Shown here piece by piece: positions 17,358 to 25,180 of a DNA stretch of 64,000 nucleotides (the first letter of the stretch is position 1; every line of letters starts with the position of its first letter). The stretch is taken from assembly GCF_015277515.1 (NCBI RefSeq), contig NZ_CP063767.1:806001-870000 (forward strand). The letters are read 5' to 3'. Under the pieces are notes generated by a model, which made no database searches, was not told the origin of the DNA, and saw only the letters and a program-made list of their open reading frames with translations. Origin of the DNA: Thermophilibacter immobilis (lineage in GTDB: Bacteria > Actinomycetota > Coriobacteriia > Coriobacteriales > Atopobiaceae). Position numbers and translations under genes: made by a program.

Positions 17358-18439
17358 TGACGCGCGTCTTCTGCGGCCTTTCGGGCGGGGTCGACTCCGC
17401 CCTGGCCTGCGCGCTGCTCGTGGAGGCCGGCCACGAGGTCACGGCCGTCTACCTGCGCAACTGGTCGCGCGACCTGCCGGGCTTCAGGTGCCCGTGGGCA
17501 GACGACCTGGCCGACGCCGAGCGCGTGGCCGTGACGCTCGGGATCGACCTGGAGGTCTGGGACTGCGAGAAGGACTACCAGGAGACGGTCGTGGACTACC
17601 TCGTGGACGCCTACGCGCGAGGCTACACCCCCAACCCGGACGTCATGTGCAACCAGACCATCAAGTTCGGGACCTTCGCCGACCGCGCGTTCGCGCGTGG
17701 GGCGGACTTCGTGGCCACGGGCCACTACGGGCGCGTCGAGCGGGACGCGGACGGCCGCGCGCGCCTTCTGCGGGCGGTCGACGAGCACAAGGACCAGACC
17801 TACTTCATGTGGCGCGTGGGCGAGGACGTGCTCGCGCGCACGCTTCTGCCCGTGGGCGAGATTGCGAACAAGACCGAGGTCAGACGCTTGTGCGCTAAAC
17901 GTGGCCTGGGGGTCGAGGACAAGCCCGACTCCGACGGGATCTGCTTCGTGGGTCCGGTGGGCATCCGTACGTTTCTGCTCGACTCCCTCGAGCGGCGCGC
18001 GGGGGACATCGTGGAGTGGGAGACGGGAAGGGTGCTCGGCCGTCACGACGGGGCCTTCCTCTTCACGGTGGGCCAGAGGCGTGGCCTCGACCTGGGGGGA
18101 GGCCCCGCGCGCTACGTGGTTTGCACGGACACGGACGCCAATGTCGTCTACGTGACGGCCGACCCCGCCTGCCCCGGCCTGTGGACGCGCGCGCTCACGC
18201 TCTCCGACGCCCGTTGGATCTCGGGCGAGCCGCCCGAGGAGGGTGTCTACCTCGTGCGCACCCGTCACACGGGAGCGTTGAGAAAGGCCGTGCTCGAGGA
18301 GGCCCCCCGCGGCCTCTCCCTGCGCTTCTCCGAGCCCGTGCGCACGGTGGCGCCCGGTCAGTCCGCCGTGGTCTACGACGGGCCGCGCTGCCTCGGGGGC
18401 GGCATCGTCCAGCGCGACGGACGGCCCTCCCGCGTCTGA
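17357..18439 (+). CDS. mnmA: tRNA-specific 2-thiouridylase MnmA
   Basis: MnmA inserts sulfur at position 2 of the wobble uridine in tRNA for Lys, Glu and Gln. The 360-residue protein has the PP-loop LSGGVDSALA near the N-terminus. It has the two catalytic cysteines, in NPDVMCNQTIKF and DSDGICFVG. The C-terminal domain has GQRRGLDLGG. The ATG at 17357 overlaps the desulfurase stop (TGATG), and GGAGGTG lies just upstream. The pairing of a desulfurase with mnmA is common in Gram-positive bacteria. Confidence 0.95.
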   Translation: MTRVFCGLSGGVDSALACALLVEAGHEVTAVYLRNWSRDLPGFRCPWADDLADAERVAVTLGIDLEVWDCEKDYQETVVDYLVDAYARGYTPNPDVMCNQTIKFGTFADRAFARGADFVATGHYGRVERDADGRARLLRAVDEHKDQTYFMWRVGEDVLARTLLPVGEIANKTEVRRLCAKRGLGVEDKPDSDGICFVGPVGIRTFLLDSLERRAGDIVEWETGRVLGRHDGAFLFTVGQRRGLDLGGGPARYVVCTDTDANVVYVTADPACPGLWTRALTLSDARWISGEPPEEGVYLVRTRHTGALRKAVLEEAPRGLSLRFSEPVRTVAPGQSAVVYDGPRCLGGGIVQRDGRPSRV

Positions 18440-18551
18440 GGGCTCTGAGAGGAGAAACGCCGCTACCTATGCGCGGTCTGAACGAGGGAGTCCTAGGCGC
18501 GCTACACTAGTCCAACCGTTGGTCTGTCGGCATGACGTCGGGAGCGTTTGA

Positions 18552-19883
18552 GTGGCATCAGAGCAAAACAGGCCCCAGGGCCACAAGGGCGCCAAGAAGG
18601 TCCCGCTCAAGGTCTCCGCAGTGCGCGGCGTTACCGCCGAGGACCGCGCCGCCGACAAGAAGAGCATGGGGCAGGTGCGGACGACCATCGTCTTTCTGGC
18701 CGTCGTCGTGATTGCCTATGCGCTCTACCTCGTCTTCACCGGACAGGTCGACGAGTTCGTGTCATCGCTTTCCGGCGTGGACGCGGGCTGGATCGTCGCG
18801 GGCGTGGTGTGCTTTCTGTTCTACTACGTCTTTGGCGTCCTCGCCTACGCGCTCTCCATCATCGGAGACCCGGACTGCCCCGTGGGCCTGCGCGACCTCA
18901 TGAGCGTCGAGGCCTCGGGTGTCTTCTTCATGCGCATGACGCCCAACAGCGCGGGCGCCCCGCCCGCCCAGATCTACCGCCTCACGCGCGCGGGCCTCTC
19001 GGTGGGGGCCGCGAGCGCGCTCAACTTCACGCGCACCCTGCTCTACGAGGCGGGTGAGGGCATCTTCTCCGCGATTATGCTCGTCTTCTGCGGGTCGTAC
19101 TTCTACGAGACCTTCGGTGACGTGACCCTGATCGGTATCTTGCTCTTTGGATTCAAGGTTCTCCAGGTGGGGGGAATCCTCTTTCTGTGCCTGTTCCCCC
19201 GCCCGGTGATGGTCCTTGGCAACTGGGCGCTGCGGTTTGCGAACCGCCGGGGCTGGCTCAAGGACGAGAAGTACGAGAAGGCCTATGCATTCGTGAACAC
19301 GCAGGTCATGGAGTTCTCTCGCGCCTTCAAGTCTTCGGCGAGCAACGTGGCCGAGATGTGCGCAACGATGGTGGTGAGCCTTCTGCAGCTGGGCTGCATG
19401 TACGCGCTGCCGTACTTCGTGCTGCGCTCGTTCGGAGAGCCCGCCGACTTCTTGGTATGCCTGGCCTCGGGCTCCATGGTCGAGCTCCTCATCAACGCCG
19501 TCCCCCTGCCAGGGGGTACGGGCGGCGCCGAGGTGGGCTTCTCCTATCTCTTCGGGGGCATGTTCGGCGCGTACCTGCCGGCCGGTCTCGTGATCTGGCG
19601 CGCGATCGAGTACCTGCTACCGGTTATCATCGCGGTGCCCTGCATGGGCATGCGCTCCGTTGCGGGCGGGGCGTCCCTCAATCGGCGCTGGAATCGTTTC
19701 TGGGGCCGCGCGAAGGCGTTCGTGCATGGCGAGAAGCGCGGTCGCGGGTCGACTCGGGGTGGCGGCATCACGGTCAATCCCAAGGCGGTCAGGCGAGCGC
19801 CCACAGCTCCCTCGAGCGTCGAGGAGCGCATCGCGGCCGGCAAGAAGGCGGCCGCCGAGCGGGGGAAGGGCTCGAAGAAGTAG
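18552..19883 (+). CDS. flippase-like integral membrane protein (UPF0104/LPG-synthase TM family)
   Basis: This 443-residue protein has about eight membrane helices between residues 40 and 370. It belongs to the lysylphosphatidylglycerol synthetase/flippase-like membrane family (UPF0104). Family features include MRMTPNSAGAPPAQIYR and AVPLPGGTGGAEVGFSYLF. The N-terminal 40 and C-terminal 70 residues are highly charged and basic. Such proteins move lipid-linked substrates or act as MprF-type flippases. No synthetase domain is present here and the substrate is unknown. The start is GTG at 18552 without a strong ribosome binding site, so the exact N-terminus is uncertain. Confidence 0.75.
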   Translation: MASEQNRPQGHKGAKKVPLKVSAVRGVTAEDRAADKKSMGQVRTTIVFLAVVVIAYALYLVFTGQVDEFVSSLSGVDAGWIVAGVVCFLFYYVFGVLAYALSIIGDPDCPVGLRDLMSVEASGVFFMRMTPNSAGAPPAQIYRLTRAGLSVGAASALNFTRTLLYEAGEGIFSAIMLVFCGSYFYETFGDVTLIGILLFGFKVLQVGGILFLCLFPRPVMVLGNWALRFANRRGWLKDEKYEKAYAFVNTQVMEFSRAFKSSASNVAEMCATMVVSLLQLGCMYALPYFVLRSFGEPADFLVCLASGSMVELLINAVPLPGGTGGAEVGFSYLFGGMFGAYLPAGLVIWRAIEYLLPVIIAVPCMGMRSVAGGASLNRRWNRFWGRAKAFVHGEKRGRGSTRGGGITVNPKAVRRAPTAPSSVEERIAAGKKAAAERGKGSKK

Positions 19884-19940
19884 GGTCTTCTCGTGCCTCC
19901 GTCCTAAAATCAGCGAATTCTCATCGCCTGGAGCCCGCAT

Positions 19941-20071
19941 GGGGACTTGTCAATAGATTCTAGAGGGAAGGCAAAGTATCCCTTTCAAGGACAAACTCTC
20001 TACCTGCGACTCTCTTGGCGTTAGAGGTGTCGCTACTCGGGGTTCCATCGAAAATCTATTGACAAGTCCCC
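19941..20071. repeat. intergenic inverted-repeat element 3
   Basis: A perfect 19-base inverted repeat (GGGGACTTGTCAATAGATT at 19941-19959, its complement at 20053-20071) bounds 131 bases with no gene. Read on the minus strand, the interior has GTCGCAGGTAGAGAG followed by GTCCTTGAAAGG. This resembles the core of element 2. The arms have no sequence in common with those of the other elements. Confidence 0.7.
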
Positions 20072-20161
20072 CCAGGGCCTCCGAGCGTGGAAAAGAGGCC
20101 CTATTTCACCGTGGGGCCGCGCGCCTCACCATAATGGGTACCTAAGGCAGAGGAGGCAATC

Positions 20162-21043
20162 ATGGAATACGAACTGAACCCGGCCGTTCGCAGGCGGATC
20201 TTGAAGTTTCAGCAGGACGAGATCACGGGACACGTGCTCTACCGGGCAATCGCGGAGCGCCAGAAGGACGAGAAGAACAAGGCCGCTCTGCTTGAGATCT
20301 CCGACGCCGAGCACGACCACTACGAGATATGGAGGGGCTACACCGGCCAGGAGGTAAAGCCCAACCGCTGGCGCGTGTGGTGCGGAAAGGCGTGCGGCCG
20401 CCTTCTGGGAGACACCTTCACCATCAAGTTCATGGAGAGCGGCGAGGAGTTCGGCATCCGCGAGCTGGAGGGCATCGAGAAGGAGATTCCCGAGGCGCGC
20501 CATATCATCGACCAGGAGGAGGACCATGAGAGCAGCCTCATGGAGATGGTCGACGAGGAGCGGCTGCACTACGTGGGGGCCATCGTCTTGGGTCTCAATG
20601 ACGCGCTGGTAGAGCTCACGGGCACCATTGCGGGCCTGACCTTCGCCCTGGCGAACACCCGGCTGGTGGCCCTCTCCGCGATCGTCACGGGAGCGTCGGC
20701 GACCCTGTCCATGGCGGCGTCGAACTATCTGGCCGAGCGGGCGGAGGGCAACGAGCATGCCCTCAAGTCGAGCCTGTACACGGGCATGGCCTACCTCATC
20801 ACGGTCGCCCTGATGGTCCTGCCCTACCTGCTCGTTCCCAACGAGCTCTATGTCGCCGCCTTTGGCATCATGCTGGCGGTGGTCGTGCTCGTCATCTTCC
20901 TCTTCAACTTCTATGTCTCGGTGGCGCAGGGCAAGCCCCTGATGAGCCGGTTCCTTCAGATGGCGGCCATCAGTCTGGGCGTGGCGGGCATCTCGTACGT
21001 GATCGGCATCCTGGCCAAGGCGTTGCTCGGGATCGACGTGTAG
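20162..21043 (+). CDS. ferritin-like domain fused to VIT1/CCC1 iron/manganese transporter
   Basis: This 293-residue protein has an N-terminal rubrerythrin/ferritin-like four-helix region (about residues 1-145). It has carboxylate/histidine pairs in QQDEITGH, SDAEHDHYE, QEEDHESS and EERLHY. A VIT1/CCC1 membrane domain with five helices follows (GAIVLGLNDALVELTGTIAGL, then AASNYLAERAEG). Proteins of this layout (MbfA-like) export iron or manganese, with the ferritin-like domain sensing or oxidising the metal. The ATG at 20162 follows GAGGAGG. It sits beside a flavodoxin and an encapsulin/ferritin pair, which supports a role in iron handling. Confidence 0.87.
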   Translation: MEYELNPAVRRRILKFQQDEITGHVLYRAIAERQKDEKNKAALLEISDAEHDHYEIWRGYTGQEVKPNRWRVWCGKACGRLLGDTFTIKFMESGEEFGIRELEGIEKEIPEARHIIDQEEDHESSLMEMVDEERLHYVGAIVLGLNDALVELTGTIAGLTFALANTRLVALSAIVTGASATLSMAASNYLAERAEGNEHALKSSLYTGMAYLITVALMVLPYLLVPNELYVAAFGIMLAVVVLVIFLFNFYVSVAQGKPLMSRFLQMAAISLGVAGISYVIGILAKALLGIDV

Positions 21044-21086
21044 CACGTGTGCGACGGAGTCGGGTCGACGGAGAAAAAGGGAGCTT

Positions 21087-21509
21087 ATGAACATTGCCGT
21101 GAGGTATCAGTCTCGCTCGGGCAACACTCGAGGGGTCGCCGAGGCCATTGGCAAGGCCGTGGGCGTGGAGGCCCAGGACTGCTCGGTGCCTCTTGACGAG
21201 GCTGCTGGCCTGCTGTTCCTGGGTGGAGCCGTCTATGGCGCGCGCCTGGACGAGAAGATGCGCGCCTACATCGAGCAGCTGGACCCGCAGGGCGTGAAAA
21301 AGGTGGCCCTGTTCGGGACCTCGGCCCTGGTGAAGTCCGGCGCCGCTCAGATGCGCGAGCGCCTGGAGGAGCGGCACATCAAGGTCCTGGACGGTGACTT
21401 CTACTGCCGCGGTGCCTTCACCTTTATGCACAGGGGCCATCCCGATGCCGAGGACCTACGGCAGGCGGCGGCCTGGGCCCGCGTTCTCATAGATTCTTCC
21501 AAGGACTAG
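21087..21509 (+). CDS. flavodoxin-domain protein
   Basis: This small flavodoxin of 140 residues has the FMN phosphate-binding loop near the N-terminus (RYQSRSGNTRGVAEAI). It also has LGGAVYGARLDEKMRAYI, like the flavodoxin_5/HemG-type group. It is an electron carrier or redox partner in the cytoplasm. It lies 43 bases after the VIT1-like gene and is probably co-transcribed with it. It could supply electrons to mobilise stored iron, which is inference from position. Confidence 0.8.
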   Translation: MNIAVRYQSRSGNTRGVAEAIGKAVGVEAQDCSVPLDEAAGLLFLGGAVYGARLDEKMRAYIEQLDPQGVKKVALFGTSALVKSGAAQMRERLEERHIKVLDGDFYCRGAFTFMHRGHPDAEDLRQAAAWARVLIDSSKD

Positions 21510-21611
21510 GTGACGAGGGCGAAAGCGCATATATGCCTCTAGTGGCCGTGGAGATGTTCCACCCGCTGCGATGAGTTCTTGTGATGTCCCGCTGTGACGG
21601 GAGCTCCTCTT

Positions 21612-21697
21612 AGTGATTTGCATGAACTCGCTGATATTCTAAGTTTGTAGGATGAATTTCACAAACTCTTTAAAACGCACGAGAAGATAAAATCACT
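21612..21697. other. AT-rich intergenic stretch with nested inverted repeats
   Basis: AGTGATTT (21612-21619) pairs with AAATCACT (21690-21697). Inside, AGTTTGT (21642-21648) pairs with ACAAACT (21661-21667). The segment also has CGAGAAG, a motif of the element-2 core, at the matching place near the right arm. It may be a diverged sixth member of that set. No gene is seen in 21510-21700. Confidence 0.35.
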
Positions 21698-21701
21698 GAA
21701 C

Positions 21702-21727
21702 AAAAAAGCGGCCCACCAGGGCCGCTC
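21702..21727 (-). terminator. intrinsic terminator of the encapsulin operon
   Basis: On the minus strand GCGGCCC pairs with GGGCCGC across a four-base loop and is followed by six T residues. It lies 34 bases beyond the encapsulin stop. Confidence 0.8.
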
Positions 21728-21760
21728 CTTGTGACTCTTTTGCCCTTGCGAGCTTCGGGA

Positions 21761-22582
21761 CTATTCGAACACCACCACGGACTCCGGGCGCTTGACGCGC
21801 GCGAGCACGGTCTCGAGCACGCGGAAGGAGTGGTTGAGGCTGACCTGCTCGAGGTAGGCTGTGGTCAGGTCCAGTCCCACCGCGAGGTCCATGTTGCGCT
21901 CGGAGGTGGCCAGAAGCGCTGCCTGGACCGTCTTCTGGCCCAGGACCGGGGTCTGGTAGACGTGTCCGCCCACCAGCGCGCGCACGCGGTCGATCTCGAG
22001 CGAGCCCGTGCCCGGCTGGATGCGATGGAGCCCCGCGAAGAGCTCCGGGCTCACAACCAGCGCGTACGGGCCGTAGACGCCCTTCTTGGCGAGAAGCGCC
22101 AGCGCGTCGGCGATGTCGGTGAAGGCGTTCTCGCCCTCGTCCCAGGCATCCAGCGCGACCTTGTTGACGCCGGCTGCCGTGAGCAGGCCGTCGTAGCCGT
22201 GCGCCGCGTTGCCCAGGAGCACCAGCTCGTCCTCCTTGAGCGCGCACTTCTCGGCTGCCGCGGCGGCCTTGGAGACGTCGACGGGAACCCCCGCGCGAGC
22301 GGCGGCCTCCAGGTCCCTGGCGAGCAGGGTGAAGTCACTGTAGATCGTGGGAATCTCTGCGACCGTGCGTCCTCCGGTGGTGAGAAGGCCATCGTCGGCC
22401 TTCTCGTCGAGCGCTCCGGCGTCATCGATGGCAACATGGGTCTGACCCACGCCCAGAGGCCCGAACAGATGCAGGAAGCGTCTGCTCACGAGTGCCTGAC
22501 GAGCGGTCTGCGTGACGGTGTCATCGATGCGCGACCACAGCTCCGCCGGCAGCGAGACGGCTTCCCTTGATAGATAGCTCAT
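21761..22582 (-). CDS. encapsulin shell protein (family 1)
   Basis: This is the shell protein of a protein nanocompartment with the HK97 phage-capsid fold. The 273-residue protein begins MSYLSREAVSLP and has LVSRRFLHLFGPLGVG and SDFTLLARDLEAA. The C-terminal half has the family's GPYALVVSPELF and DLTTAYLEQV. The length fits family-1 encapsulins. The gene upstream encodes a ferritin-like protein with a C-terminal targeting tail, so the shell likely stores iron. The two are separated by 26 bases and form one operon. Confidence 0.93.
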   Translation of the reverse strand: MSYLSREAVSLPAELWSRIDDTVTQTARQALVSRRFLHLFGPLGVGQTHVAIDDAGALDEKADDGLLTTGGRTVAEIPTIYSDFTLLARDLEAAARAGVPVDVSKAAAAAEKCALKEDELVLLGNAAHGYDGLLTAAGVNKVALDAWDEGENAFTDIADALALLAKKGVYGPYALVVSPELFAGLHRIQPGTGSLEIDRVRALVGGHVYQTPVLGQKTVQAALLATSERNMDLAVGLDLTTAYLEQVSLNHSFRVLETVLARVKRPESVVVFE

Positions 22583-22608
22583 GGATTTTCTCTCTCCTTT
22601 TATGGAAG

Positions 22609-22986
22609 TTACTGGTCGAGCAGGCTGCCTACGGTGGGGGAGGGGGCGTCGGGCGCCTCGGAGGTCGCGTCGTCGCTCGGTCCCGTGATACCGAGGTCGG
22701 CCAGCATCTCCTGAACCTCCCCCTCGCCCGAGGCCAGGTGCTCGACCTCCTTGGGGTCAAGGGTCTTGAGAAGCGTCAGAAGCTCTCCGACGTGCGCGCG
22801 CTCCTCGTCGCGAATGTCGGACAGGACCGCCTTGGCGGCCACGTTGTCGGTCGCCTGGACGTGGGCGTCGTAGAGGTAGATCGCCTCGAGCTCTCCCGCG
22901 AGGTCCAGGCGGACCGCCTGGATGAGCTCATCCTCGTTGAGCTTTCTGTCGACGTTGCCCTGAAACGGATTCGCAAATGCTGGCAT
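22609..22986 (-). CDS. encapsulated ferritin-like protein (EncFtn)
   Basis: This 125-residue cargo protein oxidises Fe(II) inside the encapsulin shell. It has two helices with the metal ligands in DLAGELEAIYLYD and RDEERAHVGEL. A flexible acidic linker follows, then a C-terminal tail SPTVGSLLDQ, which matches the short hydrophobic 'xxVGSLxx' encapsulin-targeting peptides. ATG at 22986 is chosen over the in-frame start at 23013 because AGAGGAGAGG lies just upstream of it. It is the first gene of the encapsulin operon. Confidence 0.9.
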   Translation of the reverse strand: MPAFANPFQGNVDRKLNEDELIQAVRLDLAGELEAIYLYDAHVQATDNVAAKAVLSDIRDEERAHVGELLTLLKTLDPKEVEHLASGEGEVQEMLADLGITGPSDDATSEAPDAPSPTVGSLLDQ

Positions 22987-23285
22987 AGAACCTCTCCTCT
23001 CTATGGGTGGCACCTACGGCCACATTCTATTGATGTACCCAACACGCCCGGTCGCTTTCACGCGGGTGCGCAGGCGGAGCGTCCTTGCTCCGGCGCGTGG
23101 CGCCTGCAGGGCCACAGGGTCGCGGGGACTTATCACAAGCGGCCCCTTTGTGTCCCCTGCGTTACGCACTGGTAACTTTTGCGCCGTTCACGTAAGCAAT
23201 CTGTTTCTTCACCCGAAGAGTTACCTCTAAATCGTCTTACAACGTTATATTTATATTCAGGTAGTCCAACCTAGGAGGAAAAGCA
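22987..23285. other. 299-base divergent intergenic region
   Basis: This is the shared upstream region of the encapsulin operon (minus) and the Amadori operon (plus). A hairpin-like segment with arms GGGGAC/GTCCCC spans about 23124-23157. The last 70 bases are unusually AT-rich (TTATATTTATATT near 23254) and probably hold the promoter of the Amadori operon. No gene is seen. Confidence 0.4.
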
Positions 23286-24278
23286 ATGAAAAAAGAGCAC
23301 GAAGATCAGATTCTTGCGGCAGCCAGGGCCGTCGAGGAGCGCGTCGAGAAGGGTGCGGTGTCCAACATCTACTTCGTCGCCTGCGGCGGGTCGCAGGCGT
23401 CCATGATGCCGGCGCAGTACCTGTTCGATCGCGAGCTCATGATTCCTTCCGCCATCTACACCTCGAACGAGTTCAACTACGGCACCCCCAAGGCCTTTGG
23501 TAAGGACTCCATCGTCTTCACCATCTCGCACTCCGGGAACACGCCCGAGACGGTCGCCGCCGCCCGGCGCGCCACCGACGCGGGAGCCCTTTCGATCTGC
23601 TTCTCGAACGAGGTCGACTCGCCGCTCTGGAAGGCCGCCGGCTATCAGATTCACTACGACCACGGCTCCGAGGCCGACGAGGCCGACAAGGGCGGCTGCG
23701 TGGAGCTGCGCGCCTGGTTCGAATTCCTGAAGGTCCTCGACGCGGGTAAGGCCGCCACGTGGCAGGCCGCCTCGAAGTCCGTGGACGAGATCCCCGCCCT
23801 CAAGGAGAAGGCCGTCGCGCAGTACAAGGACGCGTGCACCACGTACGCCTCCGACACCAAGCGCGAGAAGCTCATCTATACCATGGGCTCCGGTGCCAAC
23901 TACGGCGAGATGTATTCGCTGGCCGTCTGCTGGCTCATGGAGATGCAGTGGGTCAACTCCAGCTGCATCCATTCGGGTGAGTACTTCCACGGTCCTTTCG
24001 AGATCACGGACTTCGACGTTCCCTTCATCATCTCCGTGGGCAATGGCGCCACGCGTCACCTCGACGAGCGCGCCCTCGCCTTTGCCAGGAAGTTCTCCGA
24101 CAAGCTCTTCGTCATCGACGAGAACGACTTCGACTTCGGTGGCGTGCCCGCAGAGGTCCAGGAGTATTTCGCGCCCGAGATCCTGGGCGCCGTCATCCGC
24201 GTGTTCGTGGAGGCCCACGCCCACGACACCGGCCACAGCCTCTCCGTCCGCCGCTACATGTGGCAGATGGAGTACTAG
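23286..24278 (+). CDS. frlB: SIS-domain Amadori-product deglycase (FrlB-like)
   Basis: FrlB-type enzymes split phosphorylated Amadori compounds such as fructoselysine 6-phosphate into glucose 6-phosphate and the amine. The 330-residue protein has two SIS domains. The first begins with NIYFVACGGSQASM and has TISHSGNTPETV. The second has the FrlB-like SGEYFHGPFEITD and a C-terminal RRYMWQMEY. The next gene is a PfkB kinase of the FrlD type, which supports the assignment. The exact substrate (fructoselysine, glucoselysine or fructose-asparagine) cannot be fixed by eye. CTAGGAGG precedes the ATG. Confidence 0.83.
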   Translation: MKKEHEDQILAAARAVEERVEKGAVSNIYFVACGGSQASMMPAQYLFDRELMIPSAIYTSNEFNYGTPKAFGKDSIVFTISHSGNTPETVAAARRATDAGALSICFSNEVDSPLWKAAGYQIHYDHGSEADEADKGGCVELRAWFEFLKVLDAGKAATWQAASKSVDEIPALKEKAVAQYKDACTTYASDTKREKLIYTMGSGANYGEMYSLAVCWLMEMQWVNSSCIHSGEYFHGPFEITDFDVPFIISVGNGATRHLDERALAFARKFSDKLFVIDENDFDFGGVPAEVQEYFAPEILGAVIRVFVEAHAHDTGHSLSVRRYMWQMEY

Positions 24279-24315
24279 GCAAAAGGGCTCGCAAAAGCGA
24301 AGAAGGGAGGCCCGC

Positions 24316-25134
24316 ATGAGGCTCGTTGCCCTGGGAGACTGCGTCTGCGACTGCTACCTCGACGATGGCGTCTTCTACCCGGGAGGCCAGGCCGTGAACG
24401 TGGCGGTCAACGCCCGCCAGTCGGGGGCCCAGGAGTCCAGCTTCGTGGGCGTCTTCGGCGACGACTGCGCCGCGGATCACGTGCGGGCCTCCCTGGCCGC
24501 AGAGGGGGTGGGAACCGAGCGCTGCCGTCGGGCCTACCTGCGCACCGCCATGCCGGGCGTGCGCATCATCGATGGTGACCGGGTGTTCTTCCACGGCGCG
24601 CGCGACACGGTCGCCCACCTGCTCCAGATGAGGGTCGCCGAGGAGGACCTCGCGTTTCTTGCCGGCTTCGACGTGTGTCACACCACCAACGAGGCCAATG
24701 TCGACGCGGACCTGGCTCGGATTCACGCGAGGGTCCCCCTCTCGTACGACTTCTCGATCGATCGCGACGAGGGATGGCTCCGCCAGATATGCCCGAGCGT
24801 CGACGTCGCGTTTCTCTCGGGCGCGGACCTCTCAGACGACCGGATCATCGAGCTGATGGGGTTTGTCGGTAGCCTGGGGCCCTCGGTGGTGGTGGTCACC
24901 AGGGGCGAGAGGGGCAGCGTCTGCAGCGCTGACGGCACCATCTACGAGCAGGGTATCGTTGCCTGCGACGCGATTGACCCCATGGGCGCCGGCGACTCCT
25001 TCGCCGCCGCCTTCCTCGTGAGCTACTTCGACACCAGAGACGTCGCCCGATCGCTGGCCTTCGCCGCCGCGCGAGCGTCTGAGACCTGCACCAAGCACGG
25101 GGCTTTTGGCTATCCGCACCCCATCGAGCGGTAG
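24316..25134 (+). CDS. frlD: PfkB-family Amadori-product kinase (FrlD-like)
   Basis: This kinase phosphorylates the sugar part of an Amadori compound before cleavage by the deglycase. The 272-residue protein starts MRLVALGDCVCDCYL and has the PfkB motif 1 region GGQAVNVAVNA. The C-terminal signature DPMGAGDSFAAAFL contains the catalytic aspartate. The length and the order deglycase-kinase match the frl/fra systems. The ATG at 24316 follows AGGGAGG. The kinase lies 37 bases after the deglycase. Confidence 0.83.
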   Translation: MRLVALGDCVCDCYLDDGVFYPGGQAVNVAVNARQSGAQESSFVGVFGDDCAADHVRASLAAEGVGTERCRRAYLRTAMPGVRIIDGDRVFFHGARDTVAHLLQMRVAEEDLAFLAGFDVCHTTNEANVDADLARIHARVPLSYDFSIDRDEGWLRQICPSVDVAFLSGADLSDDRIIELMGFVGSLGPSVVVVTRGERGSVCSADGTIYEQGIVACDAIDPMGAGDSFAAAFLVSYFDTRDVARSLAFAAARASETCTKHGAFGYPHPIER

Positions 25135-25141
25135 TCGGACC

Positions 25142-25161
25142 GAGGGCCCAGACGGGCCCTC
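25142..25161 (+). other. hairpin between kinase and binding-protein genes
   Basis: A perfect eight-base stem GAGGGCCC/GGGCCCTC with a four-base loop has no T run after it. Its place before the solute-binding gene is like that of the hairpin beside oppA, and it may tune relative expression. Confidence 0.5.
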
Positions 25162-25180
25162 CCAAGGGAAAGGGAGCATC

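Noticed and set aside
23124-23157. GGGGACTTATCACA segment as a further copy of the element at 19941
   Set aside because: It shares only the first eight or so arm bases (GGGGACTT), its arms are six pairs long, and no core motif is present.
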